Positions 21,961 to 35,560 of a stretch of 64,000 nucleotides of DNA are shown one piece after another. Position 1 is the first letter of the stretch. The number at the start of each line of letters is the position of its first letter. The stretch comes from Triplophysa rosa (lineage: Eukaryota; Chordata; Actinopteri; Cypriniformes; Nemacheilidae): assembly GCF_024868665.1 (NCBI RefSeq), contig NC_079891.1, positions 21,700,946 through 21,764,945 of the forward strand. The letters are read 5' to 3'. Under the pieces are notes generated by a model. It saw nothing but the letters and a program-made list of their open reading frames with translations. It did not search any database and had not been told where the DNA came from. The translations under genes were made by a program, and so were the position numbers.

Positions 21961-22239
21961 GAATGCTGTGTTCACACCAAACGTGAAGCATCACATTCCT
22001 CACTCTATATTACTAGCGGGATAGTTTGTTATTTTTATGCTAGTGACGCATAATACATTGCGCAACCGGGAGTGTCTTCTCGCTCAAGTTGAAATTTTTA
22101 TAACTTGCACGGAAGACGCGCGTTCACGCCGGCTTGATTCTCGTCGCGAGTTTGTGTCTATTCCCATCTTTACATTGACTCTGTATGTAATTTACTCGCA
22201 CAAATCGCTTAATTCGCGTTTGGTGTGAACGCAGCATTA
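21961..22239. mobile_element. MITE with GTTCACACCAAACG ends
   Basis: Left end AATGCTGTGTTCACACCAAA and right end TTTGGTGTGAACGCAGCATT are inverted repeats of about 20 bp with one mismatch. The interior is CpG-rich. The type is common in fish genomes and is probably related to PIF/Harbinger; the flanking 3-bp duplication could not be fixed. Confidence 0.75.
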
Positions 22240-23799
22240 GATGTCAATGATTTAGAATGTATAAGCCACCTCAGTGTTCCAGTGTTCTATCTGACGTACT
22301 TCGGATATAAGATATTGTCAGATCGTTTTTATTTTCATAGCAAATAAATAAGGTATGCCAATAAAACTCAACTGGACTGAGTTTAAACATATGTTTGTTG
22401 CAGAACGGTAAAGATGAAAATATGATATTCTCAGTGTCTTTTATGTGAAGGGGTTTAGATCTGAGCGCTATGATTTTAGTTTGTTTGTTAGGAATCCTGC
22501 TGTGCCAGTTTCTGCATATGATGTGAGAGTTCATAGGAGATCCCTTTTGTGGAAAAAATGACAATTTTGTTGAAAAAAATTAAAGAAAATATGTGAATAA
22601 TGTGAAAAGTCAGAAGTATTGTTTTCCTTATAGCTTCAATTTCATTTTATCTCAGTGGTCACAAAACTAAATAAAAGACTTTATGTAACCCATTAAAATG
22701 ACATGTTGCAACATCTATTACTGTTTGCATATATTAGATAGATTTTGTATCCCTTGTTATATTTTGTCTCTGTGCTTTGTAGTTCTGCAAGTCAAGCTTG
22801 GTAGTTTTGTTTGCATGCTTTCAAAAATTGCATAGCTGCAAGGGACTACAAATTCCAACCCAATCCGTCGTACATGTTGAGAACAAAAGGCCTGCAAGGA
22901 CGCTTTTGTTTAGAGGTATAAAAAGTGCTGATTTGGATTCTGGTGAAAGGAACATGTATGACTGGTAAGCGTTTTCCAGATGAGGAGCTAATCACTTTTG
23001 CAAACGGCAAACACACAGACTCTAATCCTCCTTTCATCTGACCTCTTTTCCTTTCTTGTTTGATTGGTGAACATGCAGAGCGGGGTGGATGGTGATCAAT
23101 GTTTGAGAAGTTCACTGTATGCAAGGATGTGATCTCATAAAAGTTTTTTTTTAAATGTTTTTAACCATGTCGAGCATCTATCATAAGCTTTTATTGCTAG
23201 AGTTGTTTAAAGAGGGTCTTTAAGCCAGACGTCCAGCTTTTGGAGGGCGATTCCTCTTTCCGTCTCCCAGGTGGTAAATATAGGAGTCTCAGACATTGGA
23301 ATGTTACACTTGTGCGGTTCCAGGCGGGAATGCAGGTGCTCTGCCATTTTTCAGCCTGTGGGTGGACTCTTCCAGAACAGGCACTTGAGAGGAGGCCTGG
23401 CCTTTCTCACACGTGCTCAACCCACTCCTCCCGTGGGTCACGCACAGGGAGGATTTGTCTCCGTGGTGACAGCTGTTGACATTCTTCCTCAGGGCAGAGG
23501 CTGCGGAAGGACTCTCAAAAACCTTCATTCCTACTATTGTATTGGAGGACAGTTTCCAGTGAAAGACTCTGGGCTAAAGAATAGTACAGTCAGTGATGTG
23601 TGCTTTTGTGGAGCATCCGAGTTGAAAAGTGATCTTAGACGTTTCTTGTTCTGATTTTTCTGTTCTTGATTGTTCTGTGAACAGAAAGTGACATTAGGAT
23701 TGGTTTTTTTTTAAAGGAACTTTATCGAAATTAAGGTTTTCTAAAATGTCCTGTTTACCCAGTACATACTGATTGCAGTATGATTCACATCACACTTAA
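22240..23799 (+). other. dab2ip intron, no gene seen
   Basis: A GC-richer patch at 23220-23520 holds two overlapping + strand frames of 79 and 127 codons, but neither shows a domain, a convincing start or splice sites with family similarity. Left unassigned. Confidence 0.45.
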
Positions 23800-24085
23800 G
23801 GTCTTTGCACATACAATCCGAAAGTCCGACAGTTCGTATGCGTTTTTTCGTATTTGGCTCTCGTTTGTGCGGTGTCTCTGAATGGTTAAAAAAGGCCACT
23901 CAAAATGCTTGACGGATGCGAAAAACGCAGCAAATCGAACCCGGTCCGAATTTTTTTATGACGGACGAAAATATCAGTGTGATATTAGGCAGTGTGTAAA
24001 TGTGATTGACATAACGTGAGGTTGTATTTATTTTTTAACGTGCGGAAATTTCGGACGAAAATTTCGGACTCAATGTGCAATGGCC
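23800..24085. mobile_element. PIF/Harbinger-type MITE, copy 1
   Basis: Left end GGTCTTTGCACATACAATCC; right end TTTCGGACTCAATGTGCAAT then GGCC. The ends are inverted repeats and match the copy at 44181-44874 in opposite orientation. The longer copy retains part of a Harbinger transposase, which gives the superfamily. Here the interior is internally deleted to about 285 bp. Confidence 0.85.
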
Positions 24086-24150
24086 TTTATTCCGTACTAT
24101 CTACAATCATGCATACACAAATGCACCCACACAGTTTTTTTCAGGTTTTC

Positions 24151-24500
24151 TTAAAGGAATAGTTTACCAAAAAGTGGAAATTCTGTCATCATTTACTCAC
24201 CCTCTTGTCGTTTCAAACCTGTATGACTTTTTTCTTTCGCAGTGCACTAAAGAAGATATTTTAAAGAACGTTGGTAACCGAACAAAGGCGCTACCCATTC
24301 ACTTCTATTGCATGGACACAAAAATCTGATTCTGAAACCAATGCAAGTCAATGGGTACCTCTGTTGTTTGCTTACCAACATTTAAAAGAATATCTTCTTT
24401 TGTTTAATGCAGAAGAAAGAAAGCCAGACAGGTTTGAAATGAAGATAAATTGAGTAAATTATGACAGAATTTTCATTTTTGTGTGAACTATCACTTTAAT
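24151..24500. mobile_element. Angel-like MITE
   Basis: Starts TTAAAGGAATAGTTTACC, ends GTGTGAACTATCACTTTAAT. Palindromic halves share the CACTAAAGAAGATATTTTAA type of inner word. Bordered by TTAA at both ends. Confidence 0.85.
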
Positions 24501-25475
24501 GAAATAAATGTGTTATTGCCTTGGTCGATTCAATTTGTTGTTACTTAAGTGAGAGAGATTTTAATTTTTTTATTTCAGATTGCAATAAGCAATGCTATCT
24601 TGACTAGTTATAGTTGGGTTTATAAAAGCTGTAAGCCGCTTAATTATAGTGCTTGGCATAAATATGGCGCTTGATCAAATTTCAGTCTTCAATAACTAAG
24701 GGAGTGTATTAAAAAGGTTGCCGTTGCCGCTGTATGAAGTACTATAGTGTGAACTCTTGTCAGTGGTAGACGGCAATGGTTAGATGTTCATTAACTTCAC
24801 ATGCATTGCTTCAGTGTCATCAGAGTCCTGATTATACATGAGGTTTATACAGTGTTTACCCAGCATGCGGTTCTCACCCTGACAGCAAAACATGAAAATC
24901 TCCAGATCCAGAGGAAAGGCCTGATTATTAGTGATGAGTGCACAGCTTGTTAGTGTGGAAGGATGAAGAATGCAACTGAATGAGAGTATGAAGAGGATCC
25001 TCGGGAATGCACCATAACCCAGTTTTATGTTGTTAGAAACGCTGTTGTTATATTGATAATTAAATGGAATTGAAATTGAAAGTTTTTTGATTTGTGAGAA
25101 CAAAGTAGAACAAGAAATTGTGGTTGCCATACTTACAGTTTAGAACTCATTATATAAAAAATCAGACTATAGAACTCTGTGATTGACCACACTGTAAAAA
25201 AATCCTGGAAAACGGGAATTTTCTGGCAGCTGGGACGCCAGAAATAAACTGTAAAGAACAGTTTTTCTCCCGTAAAATTAAAAGTTCCCATTTTTCTTGT
25301 AAATTTGCTGTCTTTTTCTGTAGTTTTACGTTTGTTTACTTTATTTAAAAAACACAAAACAGTAAAATTCGGTAAAATTAAACATTTTTTACATTCAAGT
25401 CAGATTAGGTATTTAAGCCATTTATATTATGAAACAAAAATATATGGGAATAAACTGAAAAATATAAGGTGATTA
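24501..25475 (+). other. dab2ip intron, no gene seen
   Basis: A - strand frame at 24780-25130 (116 codons) lacks domain features and is not supported. About 25190-25390 has CTGTAAAAAA..TCCTGG and GGTAAAATTAAAC words suggesting a degraded MITE. Confidence 0.45.
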
Positions 25476-25691
25476 TTAAAGGCAGGGTAACCGATTTCCG
25501 AATTACGCTTTAGACAACTGAGTCGGGCCGAGTACCAAAACAACCTTGTAGCCAATCAGCAGTAAGGTGCACAGGACGGACATTAGCCGAGCCGAGCGCC
25601 GACGAAAGCGAAAGATGGGGGTAGGGGTGTGTTTGTTTTGGTGACTTGAACATCAACAACGGCTAAGAGAAATCGGACACCCCGCCTTTAA
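25476..25691. mobile_element. 216-bp MITE with TTAA ends
   Basis: Left end TTAAAGGCAGGGTAACCGAT and right end ATCGGACACCCCGCCTTTAA are inverted repeats. The interior is CpG-rich (GCCGAGCCGAGCGCCGACG). No coding content. The TTAA borders point to a piggyBac- or Kolobok-mobilised family (inference). Confidence 0.85.
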
Positions 25692-28600
25692 GTATTACAT
25701 TTCCACCCGTGCGTACGTATATTGGAAAAGTACCATTACCTTGCTTCAATATTGAAATATTGTAATATAAAAATATGTTCTTTCAAATATATATGAAATT
25801 ATTTACTATAATAGCAGTTAATACTGTATATAGGAAAATATATTTTCTTTGCAGAAGGGCTCTGTTTTGTTTTGGATTTAAACTTATCTGTCAGTATGAA
25901 GTAGTATAAATTGTATTCTAAGGGAGAAATCTAGAGAGAGGTATGTGGAAGAAAGGGATTTTTACACCTTTTAAAAATAGCTCTCAATTTAAAATACATT
26001 TAAATTCATATTAAATGTCACTCTCTTTCTCAGTGTTGACAGGTCTGGTCGGAGGAAGGGCGAGTGATGGAGATGCCTCAGTTGTTTTCATTGACAAATG
26101 TTTCTTCCAGTCGGTGAAAGACAGAGGAAATACGAGACACTGAATATTTGTGTTGAGGGCTGTAAGCACAAGCACGTCTTCCCCAATATTGATCCCTATG
26201 GGTTTTCAATGACAAATCCTTAAACTTTTACATTTGACTCCGTCTTTAATATTTAATTATATTCTAGGATGCTAGGAACTTTTTATGTCTCCCTCACATA
26301 GAAGTGAGTGTAATGATTTCTTTTAATGCAAGATCAGTTTAACTTCTGCTTCTAGTCTTCTGTTTCTGTTTTCTTGGCTGTAGTAGAAGTCCTGATGTCT
26401 TTGCCTTCTCAACCGCAACCTGATTTCTGATTGGTTCAATATCCGTCTGGAATTTAGCTTTCCCTGCTCTTGACCCCGCCCTCTCTCTGCCCTGAGGGCG
26501 TCAAAGAACAACGGCATTCCCTAACACAGCCGTGCGCAGGCGTACACGTGTATGTTTGTGTGTCATCTATAGAATGAGAAGAACAGCAGGAAAGGGAAAT
26601 ACGAGTCTTACTCCTCTTACAAACAGACATGTACACAGTCTTACATAATGACTGAATGACTAATGAAAGTACATGGGGAAGTTTTATAGGAAAAGTCTTC
26701 CTTGAAATTTTATTTTAGTTCTTAATGAAGAAACTACAAAACTCTCTTTCACGCATCTCTCTCTCTCCCTCGCTCGCTCTGTTTGCTTGCATGGCTTAGA
26801 TCTTTTGTGAAGGGGAGGGTCTGAACTCTGTCTGCAGTCAATGCCCCTGCCGGAGTCTAGCGCTAACATACACACGCTCTCACTCTCTCCCGCTCTCACA
26901 CACACATACCTCCTACTCCCACTACAAAGGGAGGAAAAGAGAGTGTGTTAAAGAAAAAGGGAGGAAAAGAAAGGAAGAGAGTTTGGATATAACAGAACTT
27001 CATCTGCACGTGAACTGTTGGCTCACCATGTGCTGTTAAACGGGATGGTGTGAGGTCTTTTATACAGTGTTTAGAGGTAAGGGATTCATTTTCACTCTTC
27101 TGCTGGTGACAGTGTGTGTGTGTGTGTGGACAGGTGAAAACTTGCCAGAACTTCCCACATTATCTGAAGAACTCTAACATGCTGACTGTTTTCTATGAAC
27201 GCTATGAAATCTGATTTTATTTTTAATATAGTTTATAGATTTAATGTATATTTTTGTAGTCATAGCAAACACGGCACAGTGAGAGGGGACTTTTATCAAT
27301 GCCTTGTGTTTATGTATTATCATCTTTTATTTCTAGTACAGAAACGAATGCCTTTACCCAAAATTATAATATATGATAAACTCCTCTTTGGTCAGTATAG
27401 AAAGTTCACGTCTACTTATTTTTGACTTTTTCACACCAACTCCATTACAACTAGACCTGTCAATCTATAAAAACCAATGTAATAAACCAACCACAGCTCT
27501 GCATCAAACAGCGATTTCCTTTTACAATCACATATTGTTCCCGTAACAGTCTGTGCCAAATGTGAGTGTCATGAACACGAATGCATTCTATATACTGCTG
27601 CTTTCTGTACATCTAAAATAGAGACCACCCTTGACCACGTGTACATGCGTGTGAACACCCAACATGTGTGAAAAGGTGTGAATCCTTATCCGTCTTTAAT
27701 CCACCACTCTTGTGTTCCAAATCCATGTCCTCGGTTGGAGGGCACTCCATGCAGTACTGTATTCATGGATCATTGTTGCTCTATTAATAGCCTGAAGCAG
27801 GGAGTGAGTCTGCAGCTGGAGGGAAGGAAGTGGGCCTGGAGAGCTCAGGGATTAGCAGGGGTCACTGCACCGGGGGCCCTGTACTGCCCCTTCCCTGCAA
27901 CTGTGCTTTTTGGGAATGCTCAAATTCAGACAGTACCGGACTGTAGGTGGTGATCAAGGAGCGATGAATGAATGGCGTTGTGGTACTCTTTTGATGCGGA
28001 ATTCCTTTGCGTGGTGCATGTCCTCAAGTACTGGAGATCTTGTGAACTTAATATCCTGATATGACCGACAGTTGTCAAACAGCTAATCCTTACCAGAATA
28101 AAATGAAGGCGACAGACGGGAAGTAAAAGACCCAGTCTCCCCAGCACGATGCTGCTGTCGCAGCTATAGTAGGACAATATCCACGCCACGGTCAGTCATA
28201 TTATTCCGAATTAGGGAGATGAATTAAAAATAGAAAGTAACAATTGATAATAGATTCTCATTTAAATTGATAAACAGAGTCTCTAATGCTTTTTCAGTGT
28301 TCCCACATATGTTATGACATACACACACGGTGGGTTTATTCCGCTGGGACTCTACCTGTGGAATGTTAACTGCATTTTTCACTTGTCATACTACACAAAC
28401 AATCTTTTCTCTCGTCTGCGAATCTCTCTCATCCCTCTCTCGGAATGTTTTTTTCCTGCTTTGCTTCAGTCAGTCATAGCTCAACCCGAATAATTTCAGA
28501 CCTCTCCAATTTAAACTTTTCTAGTGCTTTTTGCATCTAAAACTTTCCGTTGGCTCAGTTAAAGTTTTGTAAGTTTAAAGGAGCACCTGTTGGAACAGAT

Positions 28601-28871
28601 TGTTGCCACAAGTGATAAATCCATAGAGCCTGAGCAAATTAAACAAGTTAGATGTAATTCTTACAGTTTTTTCCCCCTGACACTTGTACCCAGTCTCGAA
28701 GTTTGGACTGTGTCTGTAAGCATTTCATTTGTGAGGACAGGACCATGCAATAGATTGGCACAATGAAAAATTGGTAGAGTATCTTTGATAATGTTTAGTC
28801 GTTTTTTTTACTGAGAATTATTGTAAGGAACAATTTAATCCACAATGTTAGAGTGTGGCAGAAATCATGCA
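25692..28871 (+). other. dab2ip intron, no gene recognised
   Basis: Mostly AT-rich. A GA-rich/CT-rich zone at 26750-26980 is followed by a possible donor (TTTAGAG|GTAAGG near 27072). This could be an untranslated alternative first exon, but no coding start in a usable phase was found. 27690-27950 is GC-richer without features. Confidence 0.4.
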
Positions 28872-29127
28872 TTAAAGGGCCAAAAAGGAAAATTCTTGCA
28901 TCATTTATTCACCCTCATGTCATACCATGTACGACTTTCTTTCTTTTACAGAACACAAAAGGAGATATTTTGAAGAACGTTGGTAACCAAACAACACCCG
29001 CCCCCATTGCCTTCCATTGTATAGACACGAAACCTTTCTTCTTTAACAGAAGAAAATCAGGTTTTAAACAACACGAGTGAGACTAAATAAGGACAGGATA
29101 TTCATTTTGGGTGACCTACCCCTTTAA
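28872..29127. mobile_element. Angel-like MITE
   Basis: Starts TTAAAGGGCCAAAAAGG with TTCACCCTCATGTCATACCA inside; ends TTTTGGGTGACCTACCCCTT then TAA. Internal deletion makes the right half short. Confidence 0.8.
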
Positions 29128-32063
29128 CATAACCAAGTTTGGTTTAGTTGATTCACACCTTCTGCAGATCATTTCTTCATAACCTGCCCACCATGACTTG
29201 TCCTATGTAAAAAAAAGAAAATATCAAAATGTTAAAGTTGCTTTTTCTATAGAGGGAAAATGTGTGGTGATGACATGATGTTCAATTTAAGTTTTTGATG
29301 AAAGAGTCTTTTTGTGATTGACATAAACTGTACTACTAGATAAAAAGTAAAAGTAGTTTTCTTTTTGGTCAAGTCTTATCTCACCTAGGGGTGTATCAAT
29401 AAAAAATAGGGGCATTCCACTCATTCTAGTGTCACTGTGGGTTGACATTTCATGACTTTTTGCTGTATTGTGTTAAAACTTGCCTCGCTAACGTTGCAAA
29501 ACACAAGCCGTGTGTGTGTAAAACAGGCTGCTAATTGTTCTTTTTGCGTTACTGAAAATGACTTGGTCATCTGATCATTTCCTGAAACACATCTATTAAT
29601 GAAGTGCAGTTGACACAGAGCTATTATAAAAGATCAGTCATTACGACTGCTGTCACACATACACAGCAGAGAGAATGATGACAGACTTTTTTGTGTTTTT
29701 AACAGATCACATGCTCTGAGATCTCCAAATGCATTTCAACTTCTTGTTATAAAGAAAATCTATTTGACCAAAAAACTAGGGACTTTCTACAAAGTTCCCC
29801 CAGCAGCTCAAGTGTAGATTGTTTGCCGTTGTCATGGCAACAGCACATGAGTGTGTAAGCGAGGGAGGCTGAGGAAACCTCTGATAGTTGCTGTGATGTG
29901 TCATGCTGTTAGTGACGTGTGTTTGACACTTTGACCCCGAGCCCTGGCATCCACACACACACAGACACACAATGCCCTTCATGTTTGTCCATGAACAAAA
30001 CAGGAAAAGACATTAATGCTTAGTTTCATTCTCCTCCACAAATACACTTGCCACTCGACACATGTTTCTGACTGAATAATGACTTATCAGGACACAGACG
30101 AGACAATTTAATCTGTTGTTCCTCAAGGAGTGTTTGTACTATAACTTCAACAATTTAAGGTTGATTAGAATATCACTTACGCTCGTCTAACGTATACCCA
30201 CATTTATTCATTTCTAAAAGCATCACTGTCAAATATATGCTTACATTCTTAAGCCCTATTCGCACGGGATTAGTATTATCTGGGGACCTCGTGTGATTTA
30301 GAAATTACCTCCCCACATCTGTATTTCATGTGGCGCATTTGCACGGGATAAGTGAAGCCTGTGATTTTACTCAAATTATGGACTTATTTCTTGGATATGA
30401 TGTCAAGGCTTTGCCTATAGTTTGTATAGCCTATATTTGTATGGTGTATAATAAAGCCCAAAACGACAGTGTTGGCAGGTATGCATATGACCCAGCATCG
30501 AAATAATATCAAAACACTTTTACACAGCCTCCATTATTCGCAACCGGTGGATAAAACCTTGAAAAATGATATATGAGCCTGCCAAATCACATTGATGCCA
30601 ATTCACACGGGACTAATATTAACACAGGACCTCAGTGTTCGTCAAAATATGGTAGGTAATTTAGACGCACAAAATGTGTCAGGTCACAACAGGAAGAGTA
30701 AAGAATGTGTATCATTTCCAATTGTTCCCCCTGAACACACAGGGATACAGGCATACACAGAGAGCTGTGGTATGTAAAGAGCTGTGAAGTTTTTGTTATT
30801 TGCAATCTGTTCATAAGTCTTTTAGGGTCTTCTTAAATCTCTTTTTAATACATCAAGGTGAAATATTTATATGTGGATGGATGAATGTTACTTTAAAATA
30901 ACTTGCAAGACATCAAGGCTTTGAATTCCCTGTGATGTACAGTATTACTGAGTGGAAGCTGTATATGAATATTTATTCAAGATACTGTCTGTGATGAACA
31001 ACATCTTACAGATAAACTCTTTGTCTACATCATATGAAGACACTTTCATACTGTATTGTTTTTAAGAGGCTTGTAAAAGCATTCTGATGCAAATGATGTC
31101 GTTATGATTCAATATCATTTTGTTATCCACAATGCCTCTATTTTTTGGTAAGAGAGTCTGAAACGCATTGCAGACCACCTACAATGTTTGAGGTCAGAGC
31201 TGTGTGTGGAGCTCCAGAAGGAGAGGATCATATTTGTTTATTTTGTCAGAACGCACCTCTTTTTTGTCTCTTTTTTTGTCTATCATTGGGCATGTGACGT
31301 GCTGGTCATAATCTCATGACCTAGCTAGTTCTTCTATTCATTCATTTTATTGTTGTGTACAATTTCAAGTTGCATAATTTATATTGCAACACACCTGTTT
31401 TAAGTGCACTTGAAACTTAATTATCACATTTATAAACATTACAGTACATATGTTAACTGCCTTTTGATTTCTGCTGACAGACAGCATGGAAAAAGCCCAA
31501 ACTGTCTATAAAGTATAGTTATAAATATATATAGCATATGCATAAAGCATTATCTTATACCAAATCCCCCAATTTTTACTAAATTGACAAAAAACCTCTG
31601 ATACTACTTAGGTATTTATTATGTGTTCATTTATTTGTTCTCTCCTTTTCTTCAATTCCCATAAATGGGTCTGTGCATGTGCATACAGTATGAATAAGAC
31701 TCTTCATCTTTCGCTGCGTATATGCGTATGTTGTACTGCAATTACATGTGCATGTGAGCTTGTGTATGTGAACACGTGTGCAAGGTGTTGCATAACAATC
31801 TGTCAGAAGCACAGTATTGATATGTGATCATCAAAGACAGAGCTCTCGACCTCAAGACAGTCAAAACGTAAGATAAAAGAGTGTCTGATTTGCTGTGCGC
31901 GAAGAGGATAAGCAATTACAATTTCAAAGATACTAACAAAAGGCATGTGCATTTGAAATGTATAAGGCTGTAGCTCAATGTGTATAATTATGCCTCTTCC
32001 TCTAATCGTTTTTATTTTCTTTTTTTTAAGTTTTTTTTTTTTGTAGATGCATCCATGTTATAG
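29128..32063 (+). other. dab2ip intron, no gene recognised
   Basis: AT-rich. Around 30251-30685 are paired words TATTCGCACGGGATTAGTAT and ATTCACACGGGACTAATATT with GGGGACCTC/AGGACCTC following. They are probably a decayed MITE. The frames present are short and featureless. Confidence 0.45.
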
Positions 32064-32748
32064 TTAAAGGGATAGTTCACTCAAAAATGAAAATTCTCTA
32101 ATCATTTGTCATCAATCAGATCTCATCTCCCATTAACTGCCATAGTATTTATTTTCCCTATGGGAGTCAATGGGGGATGAGTTCGGTTTTATTACTGACA
32201 TTCTTCCAAATATCTTCCTCTGTGTTAAGCAGAACAAACACATTGATACAGGTTTGGAACAACCTACAGTCGTGGCCAAAAGTAGTGGCAGTGACATAAA
32301 TGCTGTGTTTTGCAAAGTTTATGCTTAGGCTGTTGTGGTGTTCATTCACGTTGTTTATAGATTATTATGTGGAGTGATCAGACACATTTTAATTAATTGC
32401 AAAAAAAAGCAACTCCCCAGATGTCAATCCCATATGAAAAACCTCAATCTTCAAAAAGCGAGTGGATGAGCAGAAGCACACAATTTGTGATCAACTCAGC
32501 AAGATAAGGCAAGAAATGGTTGCCATCAGTCAGGATTTGGCACAGAAGCCAATATCCAGCGAATTGCAAAGGTTATGAAAAACAAGGCCCAGCACTAATA
32601 TCCAGTATACCATAGAAACATGTGGCAAAACAATCTACAAATACAGAAGCAGCAAACTTAGCAAAACACAAAATTTATGTCACTACCAATACTTTTGGGT
32701 GAGTAAATGATGACAGAATTTTCATTTTTGGGTGAACTATCCCTTAAC
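32064..32748. mobile_element. Angel-like MITE split by a Tc1-type insert
   Basis: Left part 32064-32264 starts TTAAAGGGATAGTTCACTCA. The right part from about 32699 ends TTTTTGGGTGAACTATCCCT. Together they make one Angel-like palindrome. The interruption is the Tc1-type element described next. Confidence 0.85.
32265..32698. mobile_element. Non-autonomous Tc1-like transposon
   Basis: Left end TACAGTCGTGGCCAAAAGTA and next GTGGCAGTGACATAAAT; right end ATTTATGTCACTACCAATAC then TTTTGGG. The arms are inverted repeats, and TA lies at the left edge as expected for Tc1/mariner. About eight terminal bases are missing on the right. No transposase remains. Confidence 0.8.
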
Positions 32749-33604
32749 CTTAAACCTTAATTGCGTTTGATCATCGTTTCTTCATGATATATGTTCAGAA
32801 ATTGCACACGTGCAGTTTATTGTTGAAAAGTGTCAGCTTTTTATCATCCTAATGTTTTTACAGAGGGGTCAAACCAGTGAAAGACAGTGTGGGATCTTGC
32901 AAATAAAAAAGGTTTGCTTTCCAAGCATGTGATAATAGATTTTTGTGGCTGTTGGCTAACATGAGCTTGGCTGAAATTGGCGCGCAACATCCGGACAAAA
33001 TGTAAAATTATAATGGGTATTAATGCGTTCTGTTGTCTCGTCGGGTCGCATCTCGCCGCGCCGCATGCAGTGTAACCGGTTTCTTAACTTTTGTTTGCCG
33101 TTTACCATGGATACATTTTTCTTCTAGTATGAAGCTGTTTTTAAACGGAAGGTTTGAACACCTAAACATGTTGTTGACACATCCTCTACATCCTCCAAAT
33201 GATTTCAGGGAAAACTGGGTCAGCTGCTACTGTGAATGTGTCATTGTATTTTGGGTTATTGTCTTTTTTCTCTTTAGGCACACACATACACTAACACATT
33301 ACATGCAAACTAGCTTTTATTGTAACATTCTATTAAAGCAAAACATACAGTAAGTGCTTTATGAGCTAAAACATTTAATACTTTAAAAAGCAATAACTTT
33401 TTCCAGGTTTTTTCTTTTTCTCCTTCAGAGACAAATTATTTTATTCCTCATAACGTTCTTGTAACACTTCACAAACAGACGGAAGGAAGGACGATGCCAC
33501 ACAGGAAACTGGTGATAGTTTATTGCAGGGGATAGGTGAACAGAGGACAGGCAAGTAATTCCACAAACAACAGGTAACATCAGGTAAGTAATTCCACAAA
33601 CAAC

Positions 33605-35237
33605 CAGAGGTGGACGAAGTACACAACTTCCTTACTTGAGTGAAAGTACGGATACTACTGGTCAAATATTACTCCACTACAAGTAAAAGTTGTAAAGACA
33701 GATTCTTACTTAAGTAAAAGTACAGAAGTACGTGCTTTTAAAAGTACTCAAGTATTAAAAGTAAATGTCCTTTATGTCAGTTGTGCATTGTTTTATTGTC
33801 GTATACCTTATGCCTCTGAAGCAACCTACTGAATACACTGAGTAGCTCACAGTATCGGTGGTATTAAAGGAGTAGTTCACTTCAAAATTTGCCCCCATTG
33901 ACTTTCCATAGTCATTTTTATTCCTACTATGGAAAGTCAATGGAGGCAAATTTTGCAGTGAGCAACTCCTTTAAGAGCTTTATATGTTTAGCACATATAT
34001 GTTTAGTTTAGATATAATCCTGTATGATCATTTAGCCTAATTATCCTCATTAGCCCCCTAGGCCTATATGTATTTATGAGAAGTGTTCTTTTATTTTGTA
34101 TATTCCCTTTACCAGTTTTAGCAGCAACTTACCAGTAAGTAGTAAGATTCTTGTAAATAGTTAAGTGTAGAAGCCATGTGTTTGTTGGATTTATTACCAT
34201 AATTTAACTACAAACATAAACTATAGCTAGTATAATAATGAATATAATGAAACTATGGTATTTTTAGTTGCTGTGGTTTTACTAAAGATTATTAATTGGA
34301 GTATGGTTACTATATATAGAAAATGGTAAATTTGTGGATACTGTGGTTTTACTGCAAATACCACCCCTGCAGAAAAAAAACAATGAATAATTGAATTAGA
34401 ATTAGATTTTTTTAATTAAATTCCTCTTTGTAGTGTGTTTGGGGTTTTATTCCAATAGGATTTACCATCCCATCAATAGAATCCATCACATACAAGTAGA
34501 CAACAAGTATCCATAGTACAATTCCCATTAAATCCACTACATTTTATGTTGTATTTTGGGCAGGGTTCCATTGTTTTTATTTCAACAGGAATACTTCAAC
34601 TATAGTTACTTCAGTAAAAACATCATTCATTTTCCAAATCGCTTTAAATGATATAGCAGCAGATCAGAAGTTAACACGCATGCGTAGCTTAAGGTGTATG
34701 TGATGCTTATTTACCGTTTAGCCGTTATGCCGATCATTTTCATGACAATGTTTCTACGATCTTTGACTGATCGTAACCCACAGATGATTACTCCACACTT
34801 TATCATGTTCCTCTATTTGCCTTTTTAGAGCGCTATCAATGGTGTAGCTGCGCCGTCGTTTACATTAGTTTAGCGGGAAAGATCCCAGAGTTGCCAGATT
34901 TGCGTTAAAAAAAATCTGCCAAATGGCCATTCAAAGCTTGCCGGAATACCGCGAGCATAGGAAATCTGAAATTCTTGGCAACAGTAAAAGGTCCTGGCAG
35001 TTCGCAAGCCAGATAAATTGCGCACGCAGGAAACCCCGCTGCTTAGAAACCATTTTCTACTTTTGGACCTTTTTATAAATGTAGTGGAGTAAAATGTATG
35101 ATATTTGTCTTTCAAATGTAGTGAAGTTAAAGTACAAGTACTCCGAAAAAAATAATACTCAAGTAAAGTTCAGATATTAAAAAAGTGTACTTAAGTACAG
35201 TACTCAGGTAAATTTACTTCGTTACTGTCCACCACTG
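33605..35237. mobile_element. hAT-type element nested in the solo LTR
   Basis: Left end CAGAGGTGGACGAAGTACAC; right end TTACTTCGTTACTGTCCACC then ACTG. CAG(A/T)GGTGGAC termini are inverted. CAAACAAC flanks it exactly on both sides (33597-33604 and 35238-35245), an 8-bp target duplication typical of hAT. The near-terminal bases are rich in AAGTACTT-like motifs. No transposase frame was recognised, so it is non-autonomous. Confidence 0.92.
33864..33974. mobile_element. 111-bp fold-back MITE inside the hAT element
   Basis: Left TTAAAGGAGTAGTTCACTTC pairs with right end GCAGTGAGCAACTCCTTTAA. The inner TTGACTTTCCATAGT pairs with ACTATGGAAAGTCAA. It is almost a perfect hairpin bordered by TTAA. 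It makes a third layer of nesting: fold-back in hAT in LTR. Confidence 0.9.
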
Positions 35238-35560
35238 CAAACAACAGGTAACATCCACAGGTAAGTAACTCCACAAACAACTGGTAAGTACAAAGTCGCC
35301 GCTAGCGCAAACATAATACAATAAGACCTGACCCTGAACAGAACAAAATACAAGGAATATAAAGAGTCCATGGAATGACGATCATTTGTGGGTGCAATCA
35401 TCAGTCTCAGTTGCGGGTGTAATCAAAGATGGTGATGAACTGGTGCAAAGGATTATGGGGGGGTGTAGTCCGTGACTGTTAAAGGCTCAGTGAATATGAG
35501 TCCATGGGGTGAAAACACGGGGAAAGCTGGCAGGCGAACACAAGGGGGCAGACAGGACCG

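Noticed and set aside
23240..23654. Overlapping + strand frames of 79 and 127 codons
   Set aside because: No domain, no convincing splice sites or start, and mixed composition; a GC-richer intron patch explains them.
24780..25130. 116-codon - strand frame
   Set aside because: No recognisable domain or splice structure; AT-rich intron.
27000..27080. Possible noncoding first exon ending TTTAGAG|GTAAGG
   Set aside because: A GA-rich upstream zone and donor-like site only; no coding start in phase 1 and no other support.
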